From the NCBI RefSeq assembly GCF_918731615.1, contig NZ_OU957226.1, positions 2,233,501 through 2,297,500 on the forward strand: a stretch of DNA of 64,000 nt, given 5' to 3'. Positions 36,827 to 45,516 of the stretch are shown in pieces (the first letter of the stretch is position 1; the number at the start of each line of letters is the position of its first letter). Origin of the DNA: Flavobacterium sp. CECT 9288 (lineage in GTDB: Bacteria; Bacteroidota; Bacteroidia; Flavobacteriales; Flavobacteriaceae). The notes under the pieces were generated by a model. That model did not search any database. It had not been told where the DNA came from and saw only the letters and a list, made by a program, of their open reading frames with translations. The translations under genes were made by a program, and so were the position numbers.

Positions 36827-37387
36827 ATGAAAATACATTTGAAGTTTGATTACGCGCAGTTAACCAAAAAAATCATCCAAGAAAAACTTACTGATCTGGG
36901 TTACAAATTCAACATCATAGGTTTTGGTGAATTTAATTTTTTAGAAAAAGTACCTTTGGCAAAGATGGAAGAGCTAACTGCTATTTTCAAAGAATATGGT
37001 ATTGATATTGTTGAAAATCAAAAAAGTGTTCTGGTCCAAAAAATAAAAGATGCAATAGTAGAGATGGTTCATACTGATAAGGCTTTGAATATAAAAAGCT
37101 CTGTCTATATTGCTGAAAAATTAAATTTGAATTATACGTATTTATCGAATGTTTTTTCAGAAGTAACCTATACTTCTATTGAGAATTTTATCATCATTCA
37201 AAAAATAGAATTAGCAAAGAACCTGATGATAAAAACCTCACTTAACTTAACTGAAATTTCGATTCAATTAAATTATTCCAGTGTGGCACATTTAAGCACA
37301 CAATTCAAAAATACAACAGGAATGACACCATCGGCATTTCAAAAAATCATTCAAAAAAGAAGAGAAGTAGCCCAAAAAAACAATTAA
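36827..37387 (+). CDS. AraC-family transcriptional regulator
   Basis: A 186-residue DNA-binding protein. Residues about 1-75 form a small domain I do not recognise. Residues about 85-180 hold the double helix-turn-helix of AraC proteins: SVYIAEKLNLNYTYLSNVFS, ELAKNLMIKTSLNLTEISIQ and SVAHLSTQFKNTTGMTPSAF. It opens a three-gene unit with a response regulator (12-bp gap) and a histidine kinase, so it may be an output or auto-regulator of that system. Confidence 0.9.
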   Translation: MKIHLKFDYAQLTKKIIQEKLTDLGYKFNIIGFGEFNFLEKVPLAKMEELTAIFKEYGIDIVENQKSVLVQKIKDAIVEMVHTDKALNIKSSVYIAEKLNLNYTYLSNVFSEVTYTSIENFIIIQKIELAKNLMIKTSLNLTEISIQLNYSSVAHLSTQFKNTTGMTPSAFQKIIQKRREVAQKNN

Positions 37388-37399
37388 AAAAGTATAAAT

Positions 37400-37846
37400 A
37401 TGAATACCGATTTTATAAATATTTGCCTTGCGGATGATGATGAAGACGATAGATTGTTTTTTACTGATGCATTTGATGAATTAAAAATAAATACAAAAGT
37501 AAGCACCTTTAATGACGGAGTAGAATTGATGAATTTCTTAAACCATCCCGATTCTATATTACCCAATGTTTTGTTTCTGGATTTGAACATGCCCAAAAAA
37601 AATGGCCAAGAGTGTTTACTCGAAATAAAAAAGGATGAAAAATTCAATGATATAGCTGTAGCCATTTATTCCACATCTTCATCTGAGGAAGACATTGAAA
37701 AAACCTTTGTAAATGGGGCAAATATTTACATCAAAAAACCAAATGATTTTGAGGAACTAAAAAAAATCCTTTCGGAGGTGGTCACTCTCAACTGGCAATA
37801 TCATACCTCTGGTCTAAATAAAGATAATTTTTTAATGAGATTGTAA
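37400..37846 (+). CDS. Single-domain response regulator
   Basis: A 148-residue CheY-like receiver: acidic pocket LADDDEDDRLFF, phospho-accepting D61 in FLDLNMPKKNG, threonine/serine switch in YSTSSSEED and lysine in YIKKPNDF (K113). There is no output domain. It starts 12 bp after the AraC gene and ends 1 bp before the kinase gene, so it is probably phosphorylated by that kinase. Such Rcp1-like regulators often relay phosphate. Confidence 0.92.
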   Translation: MNTDFINICLADDDEDDRLFFTDAFDELKINTKVSTFNDGVELMNFLNHPDSILPNVLFLDLNMPKKNGQECLLEIKKDEKFNDIAVAIYSTSSSEEDIEKTFVNGANIYIKKPNDFEELKKILSEVVTLNWQYHTSGLNKDNFLMRL

Positions 37847-37847
37847 T

Positions 37848-39644
37848 ATGGGATATTTTCAGTTTCATAAATCGCCTCTTTTTCTCAAGATAATTTTCAT
37901 TATTTCAATTGCAATCATATTTTTTATCGGTGGAGTAACTTTTAAACACATAACCGTTTTAAAAAAATCATCTGACTTTGTTAGTAAAAGCCACGGGGTA
38001 AATATAGAACTGGAACGCTTAATTTCGTTTATAAAAGATGCTGAAACAGGACAAAGAGGGTATTTATTGACTAAAGATGAAACTTTTCTAAAGCCCTATT
38101 TAGAATCTAAAAACGCTCTCAAGAAATCCTTCAATAAAGTTTCTAAACTCACTGAAAATAGTAGAGCTCAACAAGCCAACTTAAAAAAGCTATTATTTTT
38201 CATCAATAAAAGGCAGAATTATTTATCCAAATCAATTTATTTGAAAGAAGATAAAAATTATGATAAAAATGAACTTGCTAAAAATTTAATCATCGGTAGA
38301 AAAACTATGGACTCTATTCGCTCTCAGATAGAAGAAATGATGATTACTGAAAAGGTTTTATTAAACTACAGACAGCAAGAGTATATTTCGACCATGAATT
38401 ATACACCACTACTAATTTATTTAACGCTTATTGTAACACTTTTACTCATTACAATAGCTTTTATAAAAATGAATAGAGATTTAGTATTGTTAAAAAAAAC
38501 CATTAATACTTTAACCGTTGCTAATGAAGCTAGTAATTTAGCTGAAATTGTAGGTGGTTTTGGTAGCTGGCAATACAATCTTGACAAACAAACCTTTACT
38601 TTTTCTGACAATGAATACCGTTTATTAGGTTGTGAACCGCAATCATTTACTGCAAGTGGTGAGTCTTTTTATCAATTTGTTCATCCTGATGATGTAGACT
38701 ATGTTCGGGAAAATTCTATTAATATCCAATCCGAAGTTAATCTGCCTCCATTTACGTATAGAATTATTCGCAAAGATGGTGAAATTAGATATTTTAGAGC
38801 ATTAGGTAGAGTTGTTAACGTATCAAGCGGTGAGCGTACTTACATAGGTACAACCAGTGATGTTACTGCCGAAGTAGAAGCCAAACAAATGATAGAGCTT
38901 AGGAATAGAGACTTAGAAAGCAGTAATAAAGAACTTATGGCTTTTAATTATATTGCAAGTCATGATTTACAAGAACCATTACGAAAAATAGAAACTTTTT
39001 TATCCCGATTAGTGACTAAAGATTATTCAAATTTATCCCAATCTGGGCAGCAATATGTATCTAGTATACAATCTTCTGCAAAAAGAATGCGCGTTCTTAT
39101 AGATGATTTATTACAGTTTTCTAGAACCAATAAGGGTGAAAAAATATTTGAAAAAACAGATTTAAACATTGTTCTTTCTAATGTTTTACAAGAATTGGCA
39201 CCAACTATAGAGGATAAAAAAGCACTTATAACTAGTGATGTATTGCCTACATTTGATGCAATTCCTTTTCAAATACAACAATTATTAACCAATCTCATTA
39301 GCAATTCTCTTAAATATAGCAAAGAAAATAGTGCAGTTGAAATAAAAATTACCGCTACTACTTGCACTGCTGAGAATGAAGAAAATATTCCTGATACTAT
39401 TATAGGTTCTAATTTGTATTATAAAATAGTATTTCAAGACAACGGGATAGGTTTTGATCAAGAATATGCAAGTAAAATTTTTATTCTCTTCAATAGATTA
39501 CATAATAAAAATGAATATTCAGGAACTGGTATTGGCTTAGCCATTTGTAAAAAAATTGTCGAAAATCATCGCGGCTTTATTATTGCAAATGCAATTGTAA
39601 ATGAAGGTGCTAAGTTCACAGTTTACTTTCCTGTCGTGTCATAA
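37848..39644 (+). CDS. Sensor histidine kinase with CHASE3 and PAS domains
   Basis: A 598-residue membrane kinase. Two membrane helices (about 12-32 and 187-207) flank a periplasmic CHASE3 sensor (DAETGQRGYLLTKDE). A PAS fold follows (about 232-345). The dimerisation helix carries ASHDLQEPLRK (H372). The ATPase domain has LISNSLKYS, DNGIGF and GTGIGLAICKK. The lack of a fused receiver fits the separate regulator gene upstream. A terminator at 39664 ends the unit. The signal sensed is unknown. Confidence 0.94.
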   Translation: MGYFQFHKSPLFLKIIFIISIAIIFFIGGVTFKHITVLKKSSDFVSKSHGVNIELERLISFIKDAETGQRGYLLTKDETFLKPYLESKNALKKSFNKVSKLTENSRAQQANLKKLLFFINKRQNYLSKSIYLKEDKNYDKNELAKNLIIGRKTMDSIRSQIEEMMITEKVLLNYRQQEYISTMNYTPLLIYLTLIVTLLLITIAFIKMNRDLVLLKKTINTLTVANEASNLAEIVGGFGSWQYNLDKQTFTFSDNEYRLLGCEPQSFTASGESFYQFVHPDDVDYVRENSINIQSEVNLPPFTYRIIRKDGEIRYFRALGRVVNVSSGERTYIGTTSDVTAEVEAKQMIELRNRDLESSNKELMAFNYIASHDLQEPLRKIETFLSRLVTKDYSNLSQSGQQYVSSIQSSAKRMRVLIDDLLQFSRTNKGEKIFEKTDLNIVLSNVLQELAPTIEDKKALITSDVLPTFDAIPFQIQQLLTNLISNSLKYSKENSAVEIKITATTCTAENEENIPDTIIGSNLYYKIVFQDNGIGFDQEYASKIFILFNRLHNKNEYSGTGIGLAICKKIVENHRGFIIANAIVNEGAKFTVYFPVVS

Positions 39645-39663
39645 ATACATTTGAAAACTGAAT

Positions 39664-39700
39664 AAAAGGTCGTTTTTTTTAAAAGAACGACCTTTTTTTA
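39664..39700 (+). terminator. Terminator of the kinase unit
   Basis: AAAAGGTCGTT (39664-39674) pairs with AACGACCTTTT (39686-39696), followed by more Ts. Confidence 0.85.
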
Positions 39701-39894
39701 TGCCTAAAAATCTTTGTTATTTATTTTTTTAAAAAGACTATTTCAACAAGAGTGTAACCTTTCTATTTATAGAATTATACTATTCCAAGGTCTCAACATA
39801 AAAATTCTGTAACAATTCTGAAAAGTAATATAACATAGTTTGTGAAAGGTCGTCGCATCTTTGTAAACGAAAAATAACTTTAAAATCAGTGACA

Positions 39895-40533
39895 ATGAAA
39901 AAATTAAATAAAATTTTCACCTTAGTAGCCATTGCAATTGGAGCTACAAGTACTTTGCAAGCGCAAGAAAATAATGCATCGATAGGATTAAAAGGAGGTT
40001 TGAATATGTCTAACTTATACACTGAGGATGTAGATGACAACAATCTTTTAACTGGATTCAATATCGGTTTATTTGCTCAATTACCTGTTAGTTCCAGTTT
40101 GGCTATTCAACCAGAAATAAATTACACTACAAAAGGCGCTGAGCTAAAATATGATACTTTCTTTGCTTCTGGAACCGGAAGGTTTAGATTGAATTACATT
40201 GAAATTCCAGTTTTGATAAAGGCAAATTTAACTAAAAATTTCAATGTCCATTTTGGACCGTACGCCGCGTTTTTAATGGACTCAAAAATTACGAATGAAA
40301 CTGCTAATAATACTTTCAACTTTGAGCAAGATATAGATAAAGAGGATCTAAACACTTTTGATTATGGGTTGGCCGCTGGTATCGGATTTGATTTTGACAA
40401 TTTTGGTATTGGTGCTAGATACAATTACGGTTTAAGCACCGTGGGTAAAGAACGCACCTCTGGCGGAGTAACATACAACTTCCCTGACTCTAAAAACAGT
40501 GCATTGAGCATTTATGCAGCCATAAAATTTTAA
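39895..40533 (+). CDS. Outer-membrane beta-barrel protein (porin family)
   Basis: The start at 39895 (MKKLNKIFTLVAIAIGATST) gives a signal peptide ending at LQAQ; a GTG two codons upstream is less likely. The mature protein has a barrel pattern of alternating aromatic strands: ASIGLKGGLNMSNLY, AIQPEINYTTKGAEL, NYIEIPVLIKAN, VHFGPYAAFL, IGARYNYGLS and a final YAAIKF. It begins a set with two small membrane-stress proteins and a lipoprotein downstream. Confidence 0.9.
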   Translation: MKKLNKIFTLVAIAIGATSTLQAQENNASIGLKGGLNMSNLYTEDVDDNNLLTGFNIGLFAQLPVSSSLAIQPEINYTTKGAELKYDTFFASGTGRFRLNYIEIPVLIKANLTKNFNVHFGPYAAFLMDSKITNETANNTFNFEQDIDKEDLNTFDYGLAAGIGFDFDNFGIGARYNYGLSTVGKERTSGGVTYNFPDSKNSALSIYAAIKF

Positions 40534-40548
40534 TCTCAACTGATCATT

Positions 40549-40692
40549 ATGAAAAACATCTTATATATAGCTGCTGTATTATTTGTACTACTATGGGCTT
40601 TAGGTTTTTTTGTATACAATATGGACAGTATGATTCATTTCTTATTGATTATTGCCGTGATCGCAATACTATTAAAAGTTATTAAAGGATAA
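40549..40692 (+). CDS. Lmo0937-like small membrane protein
   Basis: A 47-residue protein, ATG at 40549 and TAA at 40690-40692. It has two hydrophobic segments with a short polar turn: start MKNILYIAAVLFVLLWALGF, middle VYNMDSMIHF, end IAILLKVIKG. This arrangement (W-x-L-G-F, then IHxLL) is that of the lmo0937/DUF5670 family of tiny envelope proteins, often stress-induced. It lies 15 bp after the barrel gene and 23 bp before the YtxH gene. Confidence 0.85.
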   Translation: MKNILYIAAVLFVLLWALGFFVYNMDSMIHFLLIIAVIAILLKVIKG

Positions 40693-40715
40693 TATAAATT
40701 TAAAAAAACACCATC

Positions 40716-41009
40716 ATGAAAAATAGTGACGTAGCATTAGGAATACTAGCTGGATTAGCAGTTGGAACAGTAATAGGTATCTTATTTGCCCCTGCAAAAG
40801 GAAGCGAAACCAGAAAAAAAATAGCAGATAACGGAAGTGATCTCAAAAATTTGATCACGGATTCTTCAAGCCAATTGGGAGAAAAAATATCCCAAACTAT
40901 GGATACTTTAAAATCTGAAACTCAAAATATATTGGGTGTATTAGAACAAAATAATACGGAAGAAAAACCAAATTTTGACCACTTAGTTGAAATAAACAGA
41001 GTCAAATAA
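40716..41009 (+). CDS. YtxH-domain protein
   Basis: A 97-residue protein with one N-terminal glycine-rich membrane helix (VALGILAGLAVGTVIGILFA) followed at once by the family motif PAKGSETRKKIADNGSDL and an amphipathic helical tail. YtxH proteins are general-stress proteins of unknown mechanism. It clusters with the small membrane gene and a barrel gene. A hairpin at 41029 follows. Confidence 0.9.
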   Translation: MKNSDVALGILAGLAVGTVIGILFAPAKGSETRKKIADNGSDLKNLITDSSSQLGEKISQTMDTLKSETQNILGVLEQNNTEEKPNFDHLVEINRVK

Positions 41010-41028
41010 TTTTAATAGTCAAATAGAG

Positions 41029-41056
41029 TCACACTGTTGAAAAGCAGTGTGATTTT
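41029..41056 (+). terminator. Hairpin terminator after the YtxH gene
   Basis: TCACACTG (41029-41036) pairs with CAGTGTGA (41045-41052), loop TTGAAAAG, followed by TTTTG. The U-run is short. Confidence 0.65.
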
Positions 41057-41189
41057 GTCGTTTATAATAGGAATTAATTAAAGCTAAAATTAGTTTTACA
41101 AATTACAAAGCATCATTAAATCTCTTATATAACAACCCCAATAATTACCTAAAAATACAACCTTAAAATAAGATTTAATAATACCCCCA

Positions 41190-41531
41190 ATGAAAAATTT
41201 GAAAAAACACTTTTACTTGTTACTTGTAATAATAATGAGTATTTCGTGTCAGACTAAAAGTGAAAAAAGAATTGAAATTGCAACGATTGATTACATCCAT
41301 TTTATTGATTCGGTAACGGAATATAAAAAGGAAGAAGCTCAAAAAAATTGGAAAACTATTGAAAAGGATTTTGAAAAAAAATTAAATGCATTGAATCTGA
41401 GAATAGATAGTTCCGAAGGTAAATCTGAATTTGAAGGCAAGATAGATTCGGCAACAGAGAAGTTTGAAAGTTATAGAAAAGCGGTTTTTAAAGACAATAT
41501 TGACCCAGATGTTGATCTTTACCTGGACTAG
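41190..41531 (+). CDS. Small helical lipoprotein
   Basis: A 113-residue lipoprotein; the leader ends at lipobox SISC. The mature part is highly charged, with IHFIDSVTEYKKEEAQKNWK and long helical stretches. This resembles the DUF6565-type lipoproteins of Bacteroidota, an assignment from memory. It sits downstream of the YtxH group but behind its terminator, so it may have its own promoter. Confidence 0.75.
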   Translation: MKNLKKHFYLLLVIIMSISCQTKSEKRIEIATIDYIHFIDSVTEYKKEEAQKNWKTIEKDFEKKLNALNLRIDSSEGKSEFEGKIDSATEKFESYRKAVFKDNIDPDVDLYLD

Positions 41532-41656
41532 AAAGTAAAACTCCATTGATGTACTTAAACGAACGGTTATTTTGAGTTTACTGACATTTATATCGATTCT
41601 AAAATTCTGTTTTTGAAACCAACTCTATTAAAAAAATAATTTTATACCTATATAAA

Positions 41657-41690
41657 AAAAAGACCTTAACAGATATTGCAAGGTCTTTTT
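41657..41690. terminator. Bidirectional terminator between the lipoprotein gene and prfA
   Basis: AAAAAGACCTT (41657-41667) pairs with AAGGTCTTTTT (41680-41690). It lies between convergent genes. Confidence 0.82.
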
Positions 41691-41709
41691 TGTATTTGTA
41701 GATTTTATT

Positions 41710-42786
41710 TTAAAAAACCTCACTAGCTTCTTTCAATTTTTCCATATTGTTTACAAGCTGAAGTTCGTCAACAATTTTTTGAATGTCGCCATTCATGATG
41801 TTACCTAGGTCGTATAAAGTTAAGCCTACACGGTGATCTGTAACACGCCCTTGAGCATAATTGTAAGTTCGTATTTTTGCAGATCGGTCACCAGAGCTAA
41901 CTTGAGAAGTACGTTTTGAAGCATCTTCGGCTTGTTTTTTAGCTAATTCTTGTTCATATAAACGAGATCTTAATACGCCAAAAGCTTTATCCTTATTCTT
42001 ATGTTGTGATTTTTGGTCTTGACATTGCGCTACTAATCCTGTAGGGATATGCGTTAATCGCACTGCAGATTTTGTTGTATTTACAGATTGTCCACCAGGT
42101 CCTGAAGAACAAAAGAAATCAACACGCACATCGTTCATATCAATTTGTACATCAAATTCTTCAGCTTCTGGCAAAACCATTACTGTAGCAGCAGAGGTAT
42201 GTACACGCCCTTGGGTTTCCGTTTGTGGTACCCTTTGCACTCGGTGAACACCTGCTTCAAATTTTAAAGTTCCGTAAACATCTTCACCAGTAACTTCAAA
42301 AATTACCTCTTTAAAACCACCAGATGTTCCTTCATTCATATCTACTACTGAAGTGCGCCATCCTTGATTTTCGCAATATTTGGTATACATCCTGAATAAA
42401 TCTCCTGCAAAAATACTAGCTTCATCCCCACCGGTTCCGGCACGAATTTCAACCATAACATTCTTTGCATCTTCTGGATCTTTAGGAATCAACATGAATT
42501 TTATTTCCTCTTCAAGTAGTGGCAAACGTTCTTTAGCTTCCTCTAGTTGCATTTTGGCCATTTCGGTCATGTCTGCATCACTATTATCAGCAATAATTTC
42601 ATTAGCTTCTTCTATGTTTGCCATGATAAGAACGTATTCATCTCGTTTCTCAGCAAGGGCTTTTAAGCTTTTGTACTCTTGATTCAATTGCACATAACGT
42701 TTTTGATCTGATATTACATCAGGTTGAATGATCAAATCCGAAATTTCATCAAAACGTTGTTTTACTATTTGAAGTCTATCTAACAT
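41710..42786 (-). CDS. prfA: Peptide chain release factor 1
   Basis: A 358-residue factor that reads UAA and UAG and triggers peptide release. The GGQ motif is in [20 protein letters not shown]. The codon-recognition tripeptide region is [18 protein letters not shown], i.e. PQT, fitting the RF1 PxT pattern. The start at 42786 ([15 protein letters not shown]) matches RF1; a longer in-frame extension to 42861 has no family support. Confidence 0.96.
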   Translation of the reverse strand: MLDRLQIVKQRFDEISDLIIQPDVISDQKRYVQLNQEYKSLKALAEKRDEYVLIMANIEEANEIIADNSDADMTEMAKMQLEEAKERLPLLEEEIKFMLIPKDPEDAKNVMVEIRAGTGGDEASIFAGDLFRMYTKYCENQGWRTSVVDMNEGTSGGFKEVIFEVTGEDVYGTLKFEAGVHRVQRVPQTETQGRVHTSAATVMVLPEAEEFDVQIDMNDVRVDFFCSSGPGGQSVNTTKSAVRLTHIPTGLVAQCQDQKSQHKNKDKAFGVLRSRLYEQELAKKQAEDASKRTSQVSSGDRSAKIRTYNYAQGRVTDHRVGLTLYDLGNIMNGDIQKIVDELQLVNNMEKLKEASEVF

Positions 42787-43103
42787 TTTATAAATCCTTT
42801 TATTGGAGTGCAAAAATACGAAAAAAGTATTCAGTTTGCAAGATGAATCACAGAGATTCAAATGGAGTACCTTAGAATAGAATTCACCTGAAATTAAACT
42901 CCATTTTTCATTTCAATATTCATAGTTTTAATTAATAAATGTAACATGTGGAAGTTCGGGCTTGATTGAATTTTTTATCTAAAGAAAAAATTCAATTTAA
43001 AATCTGCATTCTCTGTATTTGAAAGTGATTCTTAAAGATATTCTTTTAAAAGGACTAAGGCCAAAAACGGACTAGAAACCTCAACTAGTTAGTTTTAGCC
43101 ACC
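42787..43103. other. Gap upstream of prfA
   Basis: A 317-bp AT-rich stretch between the prfA start and the receiver-domain relic. No gene or strong repeat is seen. It should contain the prfA promoter. Confidence 0.4.
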
Positions 43104-43267
43104 AGAATGGTACTTGCCACTAAACCCAAATCCAAAGTAATTGCGCAAACCGTAAATGCAATGTAAGGAGACAAAGATAAATATCTTGAAATAGGATTTG
43201 TAGATTACATACCAAACCCATTACAAAAGAGAAATTAATTGAAACACTCGAGAAATGGATGTCCTAA
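43104..43267 (+). pseudogene. Relic of a response-regulator receiver domain
   Basis: Plus-strand translation gives RMVLATKPKSKVIAQTVNAM, a stop at 43164-43166, GDKDKYLEIGFVDYI, a one-base frame change near 43212, then KPITKEKLIETLEKWMS and a stop. This is the second half of a receiver domain of hybrid kinases (IAQTA-x-A, GDKEKxLxxGxxDYIxKPI). One nonsense and one frameshift mutation break it. No upstream half with the phospho-accepting aspartate is visible. Confidence 0.8.
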
Positions 43268-43321
43268 AAGCGAATTAGAATGTACAATGACTTACCAATA
43301 CCAAAAAGAGTGTTTATTAAA

Positions 43322-44179
43322 CTATTTTGAAAAACGCTCTTTTGAATTTTCGTTCATAAAACCAATAATTTCCTCAAATCTAGCGCTCCAAGGTTTAAAA
43401 TATTGTACTACCATCGGAACATGCTTTTTCCTCAAACGGATCGTTTGCACCTCAGGTTGAAAAGCTTTGATAGCTTTCTCAAAGCGTTGGCTTCCCTCAA
43501 TAATAGAGGGATACGTTTTTGTACCTACATACAATAAAACTGGCGGCGTTTGGGCATTAACATAGTAAATCGGCGAAGCTGCTTTCCATTGCTCAGGATC
43601 AGCAGTCCACGTTGCCAAATAATCGTCTTGATTGGTAGGAGGATATTTTTCGAGATAGTTTTTCATGTCCAGTCCAGCCGCATCGTTTAAAATGATTCCA
43701 GCAACACTCGTAGGTTGTACTCCGTATTTTGGATTCATCACTGCCAATGCCCCAAGATGCCCGCCTGCTGAATGTCCCGTTACAAAAATTTGGTTTGTAT
43801 TGCCGTTGTATTGACCAATATTTTTCTTAGTCCATTCAATAACAGTTGCAATTTGCTGCGCCATAACATCGTAATTTACCGCAGGACTCAGTGTATAATC
43901 TGGTATAACGGTGATAATTCCCCTTCGAGCAAAATTGCGACCTAATACATTATAAGTTTCCTTACGCCCGCTATTCCAATTTCCACCATGCACAAAAATC
44001 AAAACTTTAGCGCCTGCTTTGTTTACTTTTCGAGGAACAAAAATGTTGAGCTTGGGTGCTGTGCTCGCATTTTCAACCGTAGTTGATTGGTAAACAATGT
44101 TAGTAGTCTTTTTGGAGGCACAACTCGTTATCAGAAAAACAGATACTAAAACTGTAGGGATATTAAATAAACGCATCAT
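43322..44179 (-). CDS. Alpha/beta hydrolase lipoprotein (esterase/lipase-like)
   Basis: A 285-residue exported hydrolase; the leader ends at lipobox ITSC (C20). The oxyanion motif is HGGNW (64-68) and the nucleophile motif GHSAGG (S137). LRKKHVPMVVQYF carries the probable catalytic histidine. This is the BD-FAE/carboxylesterase type often seen in Bacteroidota, acting on small esters at the outer membrane. It is isolated; the receiver-domain relic lies just downstream on the other strand. Confidence 0.88.
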   Translation of the reverse strand: MMRLFNIPTVLVSVFLITSCASKKTTNIVYQSTTVENASTAPKLNIFVPRKVNKAGAKVLIFVHGGNWNSGRKETYNVLGRNFARRGIITVIPDYTLSPAVNYDVMAQQIATVIEWTKKNIGQYNGNTNQIFVTGHSAGGHLGALAVMNPKYGVQPTSVAGIILNDAAGLDMKNYLEKYPPTNQDDYLATWTADPEQWKAASPIYYVNAQTPPVLLYVGTKTYPSIIEGSQRFEKAIKAFQPEVQTIRLRKKHVPMVVQYFKPWSARFEEIIGFMNENSKERFSK

Positions 44180-44368
44180 GATTTTTTTACGAATATACTA
44201 TTAAAAAAAATCGTAGCCATTACCAAGTCTCTAAAATAGGTCTTTAAATTCAGAGTCATTTTCACTTTTGGTAGATTTAAAATCCAAAAAAACGGTCAAT
44301 ATCAAGAATACGAACCGTTTTTAAGAAGCTATGGTTTAATCAAATGATTTTCAATTCATATCACGTAA

Positions 44369-44761
44369 TTACAAGCTTTTAAATGAATTAAATTGCGCTG
44401 TAAAGTACTCAACCAAACTTTGATCCGTCATTTTATTCGAAGTACTTTCAGTAGCTACTACATTCTTGTATTGAGGTATTTCACTCAAATAATTTATGAA
44501 TTGCTCCTGCGCAGTTCCTGTTCCTGTTACGTGCAATTCATCTACGTTTTGCATGTGAGCGGTAATACTTTTAAAAAGTTTTCTCAGCTGATCTCTCTCG
44601 GCATTGTTAGCAGCATTTTCACTGGTATTGTAGCCTTGTCCGTCAACGGTTTCATGACCTAGTACTAAAAAATCTCCGGAATCTACATTTTCTCTTCCTA
44701 CAATGGTAGCGTGATGGGAATCCATCCAAACTCCAAATTGCTTTTTACTGTTCTGTGACAT
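44369..44761 (-). CDS. Small protein resembling the bacterial eRF1/Pelota-like (baeRF) domain
   Basis: A 130-residue soluble protein beginning MSQNSKKQFGVWMDSHHATI, with AERDQLRKLFKSITAHM and DELHVTGTGTAQEQFINYL and ending in a short helical tail. The central strand-helix order and the GTGTAQEQF turn resemble the eRF1 domain-2-like fold of baeRF proteins. I judge this by pattern only. It is common in Flavobacterium; the function is unknown. Confidence 0.7.
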   Translation of the reverse strand: MSQNSKKQFGVWMDSHHATIVGRENVDSGDFLVLGHETVDGQGYNTSENAANNAERDQLRKLFKSITAHMQNVDELHVTGTGTAQEQFINYLSEIPQYKNVVATESTSNKMTDQSLVEYFTAQFNSFKSL

Positions 44762-45126
44762 GATTTTACTGTTTTAGTTATAACACCTTTTATTTCAGCT
44801 GCATACTACCGATTATTAGTGTTCTTATAAAGGTAGTCCATCTACTTTTAAAAAAGTTGCATTTAACAAAGTCTTATGGTCTCTAAATAGTCTTTAAGCA
44901 TTTCCTGGTTTTAAACAAGTATATTTTTGAATGCTGTAGAAAAATGCGATGAACCTGCAAAAGCTTGGTCTTATGTCACCGAAAAAATTAGCAGCTGAAT
45001 CATCATCTTTAGTTCGATTTAAAAATATTCAAACGCTACTTTTCTTTCTGAATAAAATGTTACCTATAAAGCTTTATTTTTATTTTTGTGCCAATAAATT
45101 TTAGATTCGAAACAAAGATAATCCCA
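44762..45126. other. Intergenic region upstream of the rhodanese gene
   Basis: A 365-bp gap. A -7-like TATTTTTG occurs at 44922-44929 and another at 45081-45088; the latter is 38 nt before the rhodanese start and explains why a GTG at 45088 should not be taken as start. A 51-codon ATG frame (44949-45104) exists but has no recognisable features. Confidence 0.45.
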
Positions 45127-45411
45127 ATGGAAATAGCTCAAATAATAAAAGAAAAAAAAGGAACCTTAATTGACGTGCGCTCTTATGCAGAATTTACTGG
45201 AGGTCATGTTGCTGGATCTCTCAACATCCCGCTCCAAGAAATACCACATAGAATACAGGAAATCCAAGAACTCAAAGCACCGTTAATACTATTTTGTGCC
45301 TCTGGCAACAGAAGTGGACAAGCACAAGTTTTCCTTACTGCGCAGGGAATTGAATGTTATAACGGAGGTTCTTGGCTGGATGTCAATTTTTTACAAGCAC
45401 AAGCTGAGTAA
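45127..45411 (+). CDS. Single-domain rhodanese-like protein
   Basis: A 94-residue cytosolic sulfurtransferase-like protein. Motifs: LIDVRSYAEFTGGHVAGSLN and the active-site loop LFCASGNRSG (C57). The ATG at 45127 is chosen because the longer frame begins at a GTG that overlaps a promoter box. Such proteins carry persulfide sulfur. It has its own terminator and no partner gene nearby. Confidence 0.9.
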   Translation: MEIAQIIKEKKGTLIDVRSYAEFTGGHVAGSLNIPLQEIPHRIQEIQELKAPLILFCASGNRSGQAQVFLTAQGIECYNGGSWLDVNFLQAQAE

Positions 45412-45443
45412 TAATTATTTTCAAATGAAATTTTACAATGAAA

Positions 45444-45470
45444 AAAGCCCGCTACTTGCGGGCTTTCTTG
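45444..45470 (+). terminator. Terminator after the rhodanese gene
   Basis: AAAGCCCGC (45444-45452) pairs with GCGGGCTTT (45458-45466), loop TACTT. Confidence 0.85.
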
Positions 45471-45516
45471 TACTTTATTGATACGTCTAAATCTATTTTT
45501 TCAATAATCAAAAGAC

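Noticed and set aside
43085..43200. Minus-strand membrane-like frame (SPYIAFTVCAITLDLGLVAS)
   Set aside because: It is the antisense of the receiver-domain relic, which explains the sequence far better.
44949..45104. 51-codon ATG frame with a -7-like box upstream
   Set aside because: No -33 element, no recognisable features, and it runs across the rhodanese promoter.
45088..45126. GTG start for the rhodanese gene
   Set aside because: It overlaps the TATTTTTG -7 box; the ATG at 45127 gives a complete rhodanese fold.
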